A stretch of 29,875 nt of DNA from Psilocybe azurescens (GCA_023853785.1 JAJIRX010000806.1:1-29875), one strand, 5' to 3'. Counted from the first letter of the stretch, positions 10,137 to 19,596 are shown. A program made the numbers and translations. Notes: a model not told the origin generated them from the sequence alone.

Positions 10137-11250
10137 ATGAACACTACCGTCGCTTCTACCGCCGTCGCTGACACCCCTTCCATCGAATCTTCGCTGAGCG
10201 AAAGGTGTGTAAATTTACATGATAATCTCCATGACATTCGCTAATGCGTACTGTGTGCACTCACCAGTGTTGAGCTCAACAAATTTGTTGACGCTGCCGC
10301 CGCTGGCAACTCTAGGACCCTTGAGTTCAGCTCCAGTAACCTCGGCAAGGAGATCGACCTTTTGCTCACGTTCGAACCTCCGAAAGTCGGCAAATTATAT
10401 GTCGACTTGTTCCCTGTTGTCTGGAGTGAGTGTTCGCAATGTTTATATTCACAACTCGTCTCATTTCATAATGTGTCGGCAGAGGTTTTATCTTTCAGCG
10501 CCACTGGCGTTAGCTTAGCCGATGTTGAGTACACTGCCGACACCGGATTTTTGTCCCTCAGATCAAGGCCGGCAACCGTGTCGCTGCCTCCAACGCGCAA
10601 AGCTGCCAGGTAAGCGCTCACTCGCTCGTGGTATATCCTAATATATGGCTCACCGTCAATCAACTCCAAGACTGGGCAAAAGGTCACACTCATGAACAAT
10701 GCGAATGGGAACGGACAATACTTCACCCCCGCTGTCGCTGGTACTCCTGGTGTCATGCAAGCCCTGAATGGAACCGGGCGCCCGGCCAACATGGGAATTG
10801 TATGATTCGATATGATCCATTGATTTCTCTCATTCTGGCTGACATGTTTTTCCAGGGATTCTTTAACGATGCCGGTACCAAAATGGAGCCTGCTCTCGTA
10901 TGGAACAATATAGCGTACGTTTTCTTGCGTCTTTTCTTTTCTTTTCTTGACTTGACTTCCCAACTAATCACCTTTCGCTTTATGATCAACTAGTAACAAA
11001 AGCACGCTGTCTGTTCAACTCACTCCTAACTTGAAGATTTATGCCGTCAGCGACTACAAAGGTATGATACAAGCGGCCTCATGCACACCAGTACTCAGCT
11101 GACGGATGAATTGTAGCCACCCAATTGCTCAGGGGAGATATTGAATCTCCTGTTTTGTTTGAGAAGAATCTCATTGCTCTCCCTTCGTTCACCGAGTGGA
11201 CTGTGTCTATTGACCCAGGAACCGGCGAAGTCAAGATCACGGAGGCCTAG
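10137..11250 (+). CDS. paralogous family gene, copy 3 (best-preserved, exon 3 frame break)
   Basis: Seven exons with GT-AG introns: 10137-10204, 10268-10425, 10483-10609, 10671-10799, 10856-10914, 10994-11061, 11117-11250 (TAG). The product would be about 247 residues if one base were gained in exon 3. It has no signal peptide or membrane segment, and is rich in small residues. Conserved blocks include FEPPKVGKLYVDLFPVVW (exon 2), AGNRVAASNAQSCQ (exon 3), YFTPAVAGTPGVMQALNGTG (exon 4), and EWTVSIDPGTGEVKIT at the C-terminus. All exon phases agree except at GGATTTTTGTCCC (10555-10567), where exon 3 changes frame; copy 2 is in frame there. I do not recognise the family. A soluble, beta-rich cytosolic protein is only a guess. 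No private lesions seen. Confidence 0.7.
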
Positions 11251-12162
11251 TCATCGAACTCTGTCGACGCTCGCTGCGAAAGTCGTTAAATGTAGTGTAT
11301 CTGATCGTTCTTTGGACAATTTATGTTCTATGTTCAATGCCATCTCTACTTGTCTGAACTTTAAGCTGCTCCCCGAATGCGTATTCAGTGTGTTCGGTGT
11401 TCGGCAACACCTATTCCTGTTACTTGCAAACTTCAGTCACACTTCCGCCGGTGTATACCTAATTTTCTCACCGATTTTTCAATAAGCGTGGCTCCATACA
11501 CTTTCCTGGGCTCTTCAACTCTGTCAATCCGGCAATCACTCCAATTATATATTGACAGCCGCTACCTCGAAGCAGATTGTAAACTTTACAATATAGTCGT
11601 CGGGAACTTGAGAATCCCGACAGATCGATCGCTGATTTCACAAGACAAGATATGACACCGTACATAATTATTGCTTTGGCTCGCACGAGCGGCCAATCAG
11701 CTCCTGTGATTCCCATTATCACATTTTCTCCTCTTCTCTATTATTTCTGTTAGCGTTTTCACCCCTCCATAACCTTCCTGATTCTTCACCCTTTATCTTT
11801 CACCCTTCATCCTTTACCCCACCCCACCCCTCACTCTGCTCAATTTTACCGAGTCAATCTCGACCCTCTCGGGGCGGACACGAGAGCGAAGAGTGTACCC
11901 AAATGAACTTTTACTCTGTTGCGTACAATACGAGACCTTGATTTTCCCAGTCCGGATTGAAATACAGGACGTCGAACTACGCGTGCCTACAACCATATAT
12001 ACACACTCACTGCCTCATATGATGCATTAATATCGATATCTCTTCGTTTGTACATTCCACACTCCACCAGGCCTCAGGCCTTCCCCAATGACGTACTCCC
12101 TCCCCTCACCACCACTGAATCTCCCCTTCTCACCCTCACCCTAATCCTCACCCTCAGCCAAC
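11251..12162. other. 3' flank of copy 3, shared with copy 5 flank
   Basis: Diverged but alignable, in inverse orientation, with about 25740-26650. Landmarks are CAATCACTCCAATTATATAT (11531-11550) against its complement near 26339, and a stretch reading GTAGTTCGACGTCCTGTAT on the minus strand near 11966-11990 and on the plus strand near 25877. A pyrimidine-rich run lies at about 11754-11840. No convincing gene; the S/T/P-rich frame 12048-12236 is low-complexity. Confidence 0.5.
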
Positions 12163-12239
12163 TCACCGTACCCACCTCACCCACTCTTCATCGCCCCTCA
12201 AAGCCCCCCAATCTTCCCCATCAAACACCCGTCTAAGAG

Positions 12240-13080
12240 CACCTCTCCATTTGGTGCGCGCGGTAACAAGTAGAGAAAGGATTCTACGGGGGTGAACGAT
12301 GGTCGGCGGATGGCTTCCAGTTTGGTGGTGGTGGAGAAGGAGCGATAGGAGCGATAGGAGCGAGCGAACCCGAAGTCGAGCTCGTAAAGTGACCACTAGT
12401 TCGCCCACGAGCTGAGCATGATATCATACCCCACCAAATCCAGCGAGGATGTCACAGACACAATGTTCTTGTTCTGCATTTTTGTGAGATGCATGGTGAA
12501 TGCCTTTGTCGCATGTGCGATATCTAGCTGTGGTTGATATTTGTGATTGGCGCTAGGAAAGGATTTCGAATCGGATAGAACGGTCCTCGGCAGTCCCGCA
12601 CGCAGCTCAGAGGCTACGATGCCCAGGGGAATATCGATGAGCTCCTCCGAGGAGAAAGTATGGTATGTCATATTTTAGACAAGCCTCGGGTAGGTATCTG
12701 GAAGACCCATGAAGCGGCCGGGGTCGATCGCGCGTGCGAGGGTCTTTTTCTTGTGCTTGTGCTTGTGCTTGTGCGGGTGATTAATTTAGTTGACTGGGTT
12801 TCGAGTAACTAGAGCCAGCTGATAAAGACGAGGGATCCGGGTTCGCATGATGTGGCAGCACATCGTCCATCAATATGAATGCGGTTCTTCATGGCAGAGT
12901 GGACATGGCGAAGTCTTTGAATGCGGCCTTGGATGCGGCGGAGAACGAGAAATACGCCCAGGTGCAATTGGGTGGAGGAGGAAGAGTGGTGGTATCAGTA
13001 TGCAGTGAAGGTGCTAGAGCGAGCTCCACACCAGGTGTAAACTCCTCCACTTCATCATCAGGAACTTTAGACAAATCAGA
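12240..13080 (-). pseudogene. unidentified second gene, copy A (remnant)
   Basis: Minus-strand remnant, convergent with copy 3. From 5' to 3' it shows VEEFTPGVELALAPSLHTDT then NCTWAYFSFSAASKAAFKDF (within 12889-13074), a block around RAIDPGRFMGLPDTYP near 12690-12750, and ELRAGLPRTVLSDS...MQNKNIVSVT (within 12396-12671). Each block matches the plus-strand remnant at about 25.05-25.7 kb, although the frames are interrupted here between blocks. A CTTGTG hexamer repeats about four times at 12751-12775. Some interruptions could be unrecognised introns. I cannot name the family; blocks look like an ordinary soluble eukaryotic protein rather than a transposase. Confidence 0.5.
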
Positions 13081-13500
13081 TTTAGCAATATGATGTTCAT
13101 AAACCCATCACAATATTATAATACCCAGACAACAGATTATAACCCTGTATCTGCAACTTGTAGGATAATGGAAATGTCACAAATTAGATACAATATTCTA
13201 TCCATAATGCAAAGGAAAAATAACATTGCAAGGAAATTATAACTAAATTACGAGGGCTACCACATTTACTGAAAATCACAATATGCATATCAGATGTCAG
13301 ACAGTTCATAGCTCAATATCAGTTAGGTACAATATTCTTTCTATAATTTAACGCAAATATGATATAGCAAGGATATCATAACTATGTATATTATAAGGTG
13401 GCTACCAGGTTTTAGGCTGGATATGAGATAGGAATATTATAGTATACAAGCTATATTCACTTAATCTACATGTACATACTTAGGGCAATGGGAAACAAAG
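13081..13500. repeat. AT-rich diverged tandem duplication
   Basis: A segment at about 13180-13262 (..ACAATATTCTATCCATAA.. to ..GGGCTACCAC) recurs in diverged form at about 13319-13410 (..ACAATATTCTTTCTATAA.. to ..GTGGCTACCAG), a period near 140 bp. No gene is present. This marks the change from GC-richer gene DNA to AT-rich transposon DNA. Confidence 0.45.
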
Positions 13501-13541
13501 TTACAAATATTGGGCCCCACCACAATCATGATCATGAGTAG

Positions 13542-13710
13542 GAGGAATCAGCACAGCTGCAACACCATGGTGCCTGCTTTTTTGATGAACATATTAAGAA
13601 ATGTGGAGTGTACCCTCCAGTAACATATGGAAAACTGGACTGTCAAGCCCCCAAAGAGGCTGCCAAACATCTTGCGGCCATCAATGCCAAAGTCAGCTTG
13701 CACAGATAGA
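13542..13710 (+). pseudogene. conserved coding fragment with YGKLDCQA motif
   Basis: Open for about 55 codons between stops. The end reads CGVYPPVTYGKLDCQAPKEA and continues to TAG at 13708-13710. Related fragments occur on the minus strand near 16390-16470 (YRKLDCQASK) and 20860-20996 (YGKRDCQASK). Three diverged copies of one peptide, each beside transposon ends, suggest a fragment of an element-encoded or repeatedly captured gene. Family not recognised. Confidence 0.4.
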
Positions 13711-13882
13711 TTATTTTAAGGCCATTAGGACCCCAAAATCTCCTCTATGTAGCATTCTGTTGTTAAATTTAAAGTATGTACATTACAAATAAAAGAACCA
13801 CTCTTCTATTAAAGTGGATATGTGCACTCTGCACAGCTGCCCAACCTCAGTGAGATGGATGTACTATGACATCTACACAGTA

Positions 13883-15268
13883 CTTTACCATCCCCCACAC
13901 AGTTGATATGGACTCCAGTGGACTCCAGTGGACTGGTCTATATACTGAGTGTAAAAGGTAAACAGAGTCCAGTGGACTCCAGTAGACTCAGAGGACTTGA
14001 CTGGACTTGAGTAGATCTTATATTATACAGTGAATATGGACTAAAATAACTGGAGTCCACTGCAGTCCACTGGACTCTGGTGGACTTGATACAGTAAATA
14101 AGTTCAATCTTAATGTAAATTCAGACAAGTGGAATAAAATATATTAATAACTATGTAATACATTACTACCTACTTACAAGGTCCAAGACAAAGAGAAAAA
14201 AGTGAAAAAAATAAAAATAAAAAAATAAAAAAGGAGGGCAGGAGGATGGTGGTGTTGGCTGTAGCATCTGCTATCCTTGCCCTTTCCCTCACTGTCCCCA
14301 CTCTTTCCCTTTGCTGTTCTCACCCTCACTCTTGCTGTTCTCACCTCACCCTTGCTGTTCTCACTCTTGCTTTTGCTGTTCTCACCCTTGCCATCCTTGC
14401 CCTCACTGTCCTTGCTCTCATCATCTGTGTCCCTGCCCTTGCTGTTTGCATTCTTGCCCTTGCCCTTGCCATCCACACCCTTGCCCTTGCCATCCATGTC
14501 TTTGCTGTCTGCACTCTTGCTCTGGCCATTGCTGTCACCATTCTTGTGGTCTGCATCCTTGCTGTTGCTTTGTGTCCTCACTGTCCTCATCCTTGCTGTT
14601 GCTGTCCATGTCCTTGTTGTGGTCTTCCTCACCTTCATCATTGTTGTTGTTGTCCTTATTATTGTGGCTGTCCATGTCCATCCTTGTCATTGTGTGTGTG
14701 GCCCTTGCAGTCATAATGGATGGTACAGAGGGCAAGGATGGCAATGGTGATGGCTAGGGAGAGGAAGGGGGTGGAGAGGGGATGGTGGTGGTTGGAAAAA
14801 GAGGTGACATGTATGTTTGATGGTTGTCATGCCAATTAACAAAATGCAAAAGTGTATTCATAGAGAGACTTTGCTTCCAAACACAATTAACTATTGTTTC
14901 CTTTAATTTCATGCAATTAATTTCCATTGAATATAGTCTCTATTTTTTGCAATTGATATTAATATTAATAACAAATAATTATACTCAAATATTATGTTAA
15001 TTATTGCATCTAATGCAGTCCAGTGGATTCCACTGGACTGTGCTAGTAAATATATTATTTGTTGTTGTTCAGTGAATATTTAAGCCCAAGTCCACTGGAC
15101 TGAGACTGGACTGAAAATTTGGCAGGAGTCCAGTGTGAATCCAGTGGACTCCAGTGGACTCCAGTCCAGTCCAGTCCAGCAGGCTAGACAATCTGTCAGC
15201 CAGTTTGGCTGGGCAGAGAATTCACTGGAGTCCACTGGAGTCCATATGGAATGTGGGGGATGGTAAAG
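13883..15268. mobile_element. 1.39-kb DNA transposon with 17-bp perfect TIRs and AGTCCACTGGA arrays
   Basis: Both ends are the same perfect 17-bp inverted repeat CTTTACCATCCCCCACA (13883-13899 and the complement at 15252-15268). Inside each end lies an array of GGACTCCAGTGGACTCC-type words in both orientations (about 13909-14095 and 15016-15245). The middle holds a low-complexity frame (14174-14744). No transposase is visible, so this looks non-autonomous. Arrayed subterminal repeats are typical of CACTA-like and KDZ-like elements, but the superfamily is not decided by what I see. No clear target-site duplication. Confidence 0.7.
14174..14744 (-). pseudogene. low-complexity D/S/K/G/N-rich frame inside the transposon
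   Basis: The minus strand encodes runs such as MDGKGKGVDGKGKGKNANSK and, upstream in another frame (14535-14744), MDSHNNKDNNNNDEGEEDHN. The two are continuous in style but offset in frame near 14570, implying a frameshift. The DNA is a degenerate minisatellite of about 12-15-base units built on CTTGCTGTTCTCAC and CTTGCC words, so long frames on either strand arise easily. It may have been a disordered charged segment of an element protein. Confidence 0.4.
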
Positions 15269-15611
15269 ACCTCCATCTACAGTAAAATCTATAGTTGTAC
15301 ACTTTCAGCATGGTAATATCACAACTATTTGCAATAGTGAGTGCATTAATGTTGAATGATAAAGGCTTTGAATATGGTATTGATGTTTCCTCTCTTAATA
15401 ATGTGTCTTTTAAGTTTCTCCACTCAGATTGCAAGCATGGGCAGTCCTGTTTTAAAAGCTGAGAATATCTAAAAGGCCTATCAAAAGCTTCTGGCATAAT
15501 TTGAGCAGCTTAATAATGTACTGGATTCCATTGAGGAATACAAAGTATACTTGTCATTGTCAGAAGGTCAAACCAACAATGAGGAGAACCTTGCACCAGT
15601 TGGCCAAGAGC
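15269..15611. other. AT-rich sequence, no gene seen
   Basis: A minus-strand frame at 15222-15497 begins within the transposon end and has no recognisable motif. I see no RNA gene or repeat here. Confidence 0.4.
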
Positions 15612-16278
15612 TATAGTGGTGTGCAAAAATAATGTATGGGATTTGTTGTCACATTTTTCAACAACAGCTGAATATTATTTTATGATTCAAATTGCACTGT
15701 GTAGATATAATTTAAATGCATCTTTGTACTATATTTTGAGACCATATCTTAAGAACTGGACACAGGGATAATAAATACCAAAACAGGGAATGATCAAGTA
15801 CTAGAAGTAGCAGTTCAGTTGACATGAAATTTTACCAGAGCATAGTTTGGAATAATTAGACTATACCATAATAAATCTTAAAAAATCTTCAGTTTTTCAA
15901 GAGATACAGCTCATTGGAATGTCATCTTTTTCTGCTTTCCATAGGAAAACATAGAAAAAGCCTGAAATCTACCCTTTATGCAGCCCATATTTCATGAACA
16001 ACTAGAGATTTTTAATGTTTAAGCTGTAGTGTAATTGAATTATGCCATACTACACCCTGCTAGAATTTTATGTCAACTGAACTGCTACTTATAGTACTTG
16101 ATCATCCCCAATTTTGGTATTTCTTATTCTCTATGCCAAATTCTTAAGATAGGATTCCAAAATATTGTACAAAATGCATCCAGATTATATCTACACACTG
16201 CAATTTGAATCATAAAAATATACAGCTGTTGTTGAGAAATATGACAACAAACCCTGTGCATTATTTTTGCACACTGTA
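15612..16278. mobile_element. Tc1-like foldback MITE with TA target duplication
   Basis: The whole 663-bp element (15614-16276) is a long imperfect inverted repeat centred near 15945. Outer ends read (T)AGTGGTGTGCAAAAATAATG at left and, on the other strand, CAGTGTGCAAAAATAATG at right. Matching inner blocks (GTTGTTG, CAATTTGAATCATA, TCTTAAGA) continue inward for at least 140 bp per arm. TA dinucleotides flank both ends (15612-15613 and 16277-16278). The CAGTG...GCAAAAATAAT terminus and TA duplication fit Tc1/mariner. There is no transposase frame. Confidence 0.65.
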
Positions 16279-16389
16279 AATGAGCAGCAGATGAAAGTAT
16301 TATGATAAATGTTCTATTATCAAAAACAGCCAGAGAGGTCTCTGAGGTTTTGACATACACGACACAACTTATGAATGCTCACAATCATT

Positions 16390-16470
16390 GGCAATCATGG
16401 CAACAAAGTTTTTGTCAACATATTTGGAGGCTTGACAGTCCAGTTTTCTATAGTAACAAGGAGCTGAACA
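16390..16470 (-). pseudogene. second copy of the YGKLDCQA coding fragment
   Basis: The minus strand reads YRKLDCQASKYVDKNFVAM and continues about nine residues to a stop, aligning with the fragments at 13542-13710 and 20860-20996. It adjoins the Tc1-like MITE. Confidence 0.35.
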
Positions 16471-16670
16471 TGTGAGCAAGTGTGTCAATGACGTCAGGTC
16501 AATCAATTTCTGATCATTGAAACTCTAAATAGTAAGGGCCCAGGCCCTTAAATTTATTGGAGTAAGTTGGAGCAATCTTAATTTAGCTCCACTTCTATTT
16601 TCCCACAAATCACATAATATGTTGAATTTTTGTGAATATTAATCCCAAATTTCAACTACTGTGCTTTGTT
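16471..16670. other. intergenic sequence with short palindrome
   Basis: No gene seen. A perfect palindrome TAAGGGCCCAGGCCCTTA (8-bp arms) lies near 16534-16551. Confidence 0.35.
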
Positions 16671-16689
16671 CACTATCGCCACCTACATC

Positions 16690-17152
16690 CCTTGACCCAC
16701 TCCAGGCCAGCCATCTCTACATCATGTGCTCCTCCCTTCCCATGACACTTTAGCCACAGTGAAATACCTGGCACTGCAGCTCACAGGTAAATCTCCTTTA
16801 TCTTCTGCCTCTTTTTTCTTACTTATTATACCCAATAGGCCACGAAGGACCCTTTCCTGACCCAGAACATATGGCTCCTGACATGCTTAGTGGCCATCAG
16901 CTTCTTCTCAACCCACTGCCCATTGTCCACATTCACATTTTCCTCTACTGTGTCCATCTGGCTACCTGCTATTTCACCTTCTGCACCCCTGTGCTCCAAT
17001 TTGGTGCCACTTCCACCACCATTTCATCTCTCATAATGATAAATAGGAGTGCTGAAGCCTACAGATATGTTCATCCCCATTTCGTGGCCAGTGGATGGAG
17101 GCATTGTCAGTTTTGTACTGGTAGTTTATATAGTAATTACTTGTCCACTTGA
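16690..17152 (+). pseudogene. spliced gene remnant of unknown family
   Basis: An open block upstream (PTPGQPSLHHVLLPSHDTLA, then VKYLALQLT) joins across an intron at 16787-16838 (GTAAAT...ATAG, 52 bases, phase 1) to GHEGPFPDPEHMAPDMLSGH and on to a stop at about 17152. The joined frame reads like real protein and is more GC-rich than its surroundings. An in-frame TGA lies just 5' of the block (about 16690), so the remnant is incomplete. A second plus frame (17049-17417) overlaps its end and may be a frameshifted continuation. Family not recognised; probably a mobile-element gene. Confidence 0.4.
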
Positions 17153-18708
17153 AATATATCTATTTGACCCTCTTTTGGAAATGAATGCCATAGTTGAAAT
17201 TAAGCAGAGGTTCTGTTCCCAAATCATAGCTACTCAGCCTAATAGTAACAGCAAATTCTGCCATTGGAATCTCATAGTCATACTGCACCCAGCTCACAAA
17301 CAGCTGCCTGGCTTGCAATGCATTCTGAGTATCCTAGAATCAGATAACTTGTTGATAATTGATGATAATATTGCAGCTGCCCTATCATCATGTGTAGAGA
17401 CAGTATCAATTCCATAATAACCTAGTATCACTATGACAAACTCATGGTATTATGGTTCAAATATTTTTGGACCTACCAATGTCTTTCCATAAATTACATT
17501 GTGAGTCAGCCCATAATATGACAACCAGATTATAACACAGATGATGAGGTCTTTACACTCCCCACAGGTTCTGACCAGAATTTTATTTGGCAGTGTCTCT
17601 GCCAAATTAGCAAGAAAATGTCTAAATTTTTCCAACCAGTTTTCAATTGGAATTACAAGACTGACTGGTTCCACCATTACTGAGTCCAACCAAAATCTGA
17701 CCAGAATCCAAGTGGAACCCATCCAAATTTTAAACTTAATTAGACCCAATTCCGAGTGGAATCCAAGTGGTGCCAAGCAGAACTGTATTATGTCACCATA
17801 CCATTTACAGCTCAGCAAGCAATAACACAAACGGTATACATAGATCTTATCAGTTTGTGACAAATTTGGTATTGTTAGAATTGTAAAATTTGGGAGAATA
17901 TGTTTATGTAATAGTTACATAACATTGAAAAATTTCTGGTAAAGAAATACCTATTTTTCATATAAATCTGTGCTTATATAATATAAATTCCTTGAATAAA
18001 ATCAATCTTTGTATTCTATTGGCTAGAGAGTGTTGTAATTCCACAACAGTCAGTGTGAATGAGAGGCGTGAATTTGGGACCAACAGAACATTGATGACAG
18101 AAGGAAAGTGGATGTGAAAAAGACAAGTAATGACAAGATGTGAGCAGTTTGAGAAATAGAGTAGACTTTGGATGATATGACAACATACAAAATTTAGATA
18201 AAAATTGTTCAGACATTCTTTGATAGCAAGAGGGTGTATAGCAAGTATGGTGTGATTTCTGCAAGGTCCAAAAAGGCCATCTCAAACAAATTTAAATAGC
18301 CGACTTAAATATGTTTTCTACACTGAAATTTTATGAGCTTGGAATTGTCCAAGCTTTTTGCATACTGATCAGTTGAAGGCTTGTCCAGCTCCTGGGTGAA
18401 GTATTAGATGGTACACAAAGCCACTTTTCTTTACCTTGACCTTTGGGAACCATGTGATGTGCAAATGGGTAGATGGATTTGACAGAAGCTGAGAGCGGGA
18501 GTGATGTGTTGGGATATATATGCTGGATGTTTCTGTTTTTGGTTTCATGACAGTTTTAAGTGTTTTCACATAATGTTGTGATATAATGTCTTCCATGCTG
18601 AGACAGAACAAAGATTCTACAATAGCTTTAGAGGAAGTGCCAGAATATATTATTAGCTGTTGTAAAGAATAGTATATAGTTCATTAAATGTTGAGAATAA
18701 CACAAGCA

Positions 18709-18785
18709 ATAATAGTGTAGTTGGTAATGCATGTGTAGAATTAATATATATAAATCTGTTGGTTCAATTCCTGTTGAGTGTATTT
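18709..18785 (+). repeat. tRNA-derived SINE-like relic 1
   Basis: The segment has an A-box-like TAGTTGGTAATGC (about 18719-18731) and an exact B-box GGTTCAATTCC (about 18762-18772). Their spacing is that of a tRNA gene, and an AT-rich tail follows. The acceptor and anticodon stems do not pair convincingly, so this is not a working tRNA gene. Confidence 0.45.
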
Positions 18786-18808
18786 AATAATTTCACATTT
18801 ATTACAAA

Positions 18809-18955
18809 TATCATGTGATCTGAATGGATTATTTAAGAGCTTATATAAGAAAACATTATATAATACTGACCAAGCCTAAATATCATGTGATTTTAATACA
18901 TCATTTATAAGCTTATGTAAGCAATTGTTATATTAAGCTGACTAAGTGTTGTTTT
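18809..18955. repeat. two-copy tandem repeat, about 72 bp
   Basis: ATATCATGTGAT...TTTAAGAGCTTAT...ACTGACCAAG is followed directly by ATATCATGTGAT...TTATAAGCTTAT...GCTGACTAAG. The two units are diverged and lie inside the 17551-19081 element. Confidence 0.5.
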
Positions 18956-19185
18956 GTACACTGAGTAGGTACATTCTGATAAATTCCAACTGGATTCCAC
19001 CCCGTTCTGACTGAGTCTGAGTGGATTCTGACTGAATTCTGACTGGTTCTGACTGGTTCTGACCAGTGGGGCACTGTAAAGTACTGCAACATGTCATGTG
19101 CATGTTGTTGTTCAGCTCTTGCTGAGCAACGCCAAGAATTTGGCCATGTTGGTACGCTGCTTTTACTTATTTTTTATTTCTGTAA

Positions 19186-19262
19186 AGACCCTTGTGGTGC
19201 AGTTGGTTGTTTTATATATGTTTAGTATTCTCTGATGCCTGTGTTCAATTCCTGTATGTGTA
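19186..19262 (+). repeat. tRNA-derived SINE-like relic 2
   Basis: A-box-like TGGTGCAGTTGGTTG (about 19195-19209) and B-box-like TGTTCAATTCC (about 19242-19252) at near-tRNA spacing, followed by an AT-rich tail. It shares the B-box and tail style with the relic at 18709 but differs in the A-box, suggesting related but separate insertions. Confidence 0.4.
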
Positions 19263-19309
19263 AATTTCTTTAACAATAGTATAAATTATATTAAAATATA
19301 ATAAACATC

Positions 19310-19551
19310 ATGGGATGTTATTCTGCTTGGATTCCACCTTATTCTATTGGAATGAATCTATATTGGACTAAACCCAATGCAATATATAGTATTCCAGTTG
19401 ATTCCAGCCATTCAGTTGAAATGAAACTGGAATATTCTATTTGGAATAGCCTATTTTCTGGAATCTATATTCATTCACCCATACAAACACCAGGGTGATA
19501 TAACATGTAATTTCAGACCAGAATTTGATGGAATAGGTGGGGAAGGTAAAA
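19310..19551. mobile_element. transposon terminus with ATTCCA subterminal words
   Basis: The end at 19536-19551 is GGTGGGGAAGGTAAAA, the complement of TTTTACCTTCCCCACC, matching the terminal type of the other elements. The preceding 200 bp repeat GATTCCA / TGGAAT words in both orientations. No partner end is obvious, so this is probably a truncated element. The 62-codon frame at 19310-19498 is repeat translation. Confidence 0.45.
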
Positions 19552-19596
19552 CTTCCCATTAATAATAGGATTGAATGGTAGCGACTGAAAAGAAAA

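Larger units (their letters stand above)
8801..11385 (-). repeat. large inverted repeat, right arm
   Basis: Inverse partner of 4148-6729 (see the left arm for the three differences). The inner edge at 8801 and outer edge at 11385 are sharp. Outside 11385 the sequence continues into the 3' flank shared with copy 5, whereas outside 4148 it does not. The right arm is therefore probably the older context and the left arm the derived, truncated copy. Confidence 0.95.
17551..19081. mobile_element. 1.53-kb transposon with CTTTACA..CCCCAC ends and TTCTGACTGG arrays
   Basis: The left end CTTTACACTCCCCACAG (17551-17567) and right end (complement of 19066-19081, CTTTACAGTGCCCCAC) are imperfect inverted repeats of the same type as in the 13883-15268 element. 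Subterminal DNA is built of a different word: TTCTGACCAGAAT / GGTTCTGACTGG (17568-17770 and about 18980-19065). Internal minus-strand frames (18016-18285, 18369-18611) are open but unrecognised, and the 137-codon frame over the left end (17450-17863) is translated repeat sequence. No transposase motif seen. Confidence 0.55.

Noticed and set aside
10466..10963. 165-codon minus frame over copy 3, with relatives at 4569-4871 and 27122-27448
   Set aside because: It is antisense to the spliced exons and introns of the gene family; its continuity follows from the sense codons and it crosses introns without regard to them.
4148..11385. Inverted repeat as a pure sequencing-hairpin artefact
   Set aside because: A 2.07-kb unique spacer with a diverged gene, distinct outer flanks and three differences make a simple read-back artefact unlikely, though spanning reads are still needed.
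12048..12236. 62-codon Pro/Ser/Thr-rich plus frame
   Set aside because: Low-complexity pyrimidine-rich DNA; the homologous flank near 25.8 kb does not keep the frame.
14246..14757. Three overlapping plus-strand frames of 148-157 codons, rich in Leu/Cys/Pro/Ser
   Set aside because: They are translations of the same minisatellite in all three frames. Open frames in every phase are a repeat effect, not a gene.
13909..15245. CRISPR-like array of AGTCCACTGGA repeats
   Set aside because: Repeats are short, in both orientations, without regular spacers, and sit next to transposon ends in a eukaryotic context.
17450..17863. 137-codon minus frame
   Set aside because: It runs through the terminal and subterminal repeats of the 17551-19081 element and has no recognisable motif.
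18709..18785. Functional tRNA gene
   Set aside because: A and B boxes are present, but the acceptor, D and anticodon arms do not fold convincingly; treated as a SINE-like relic.
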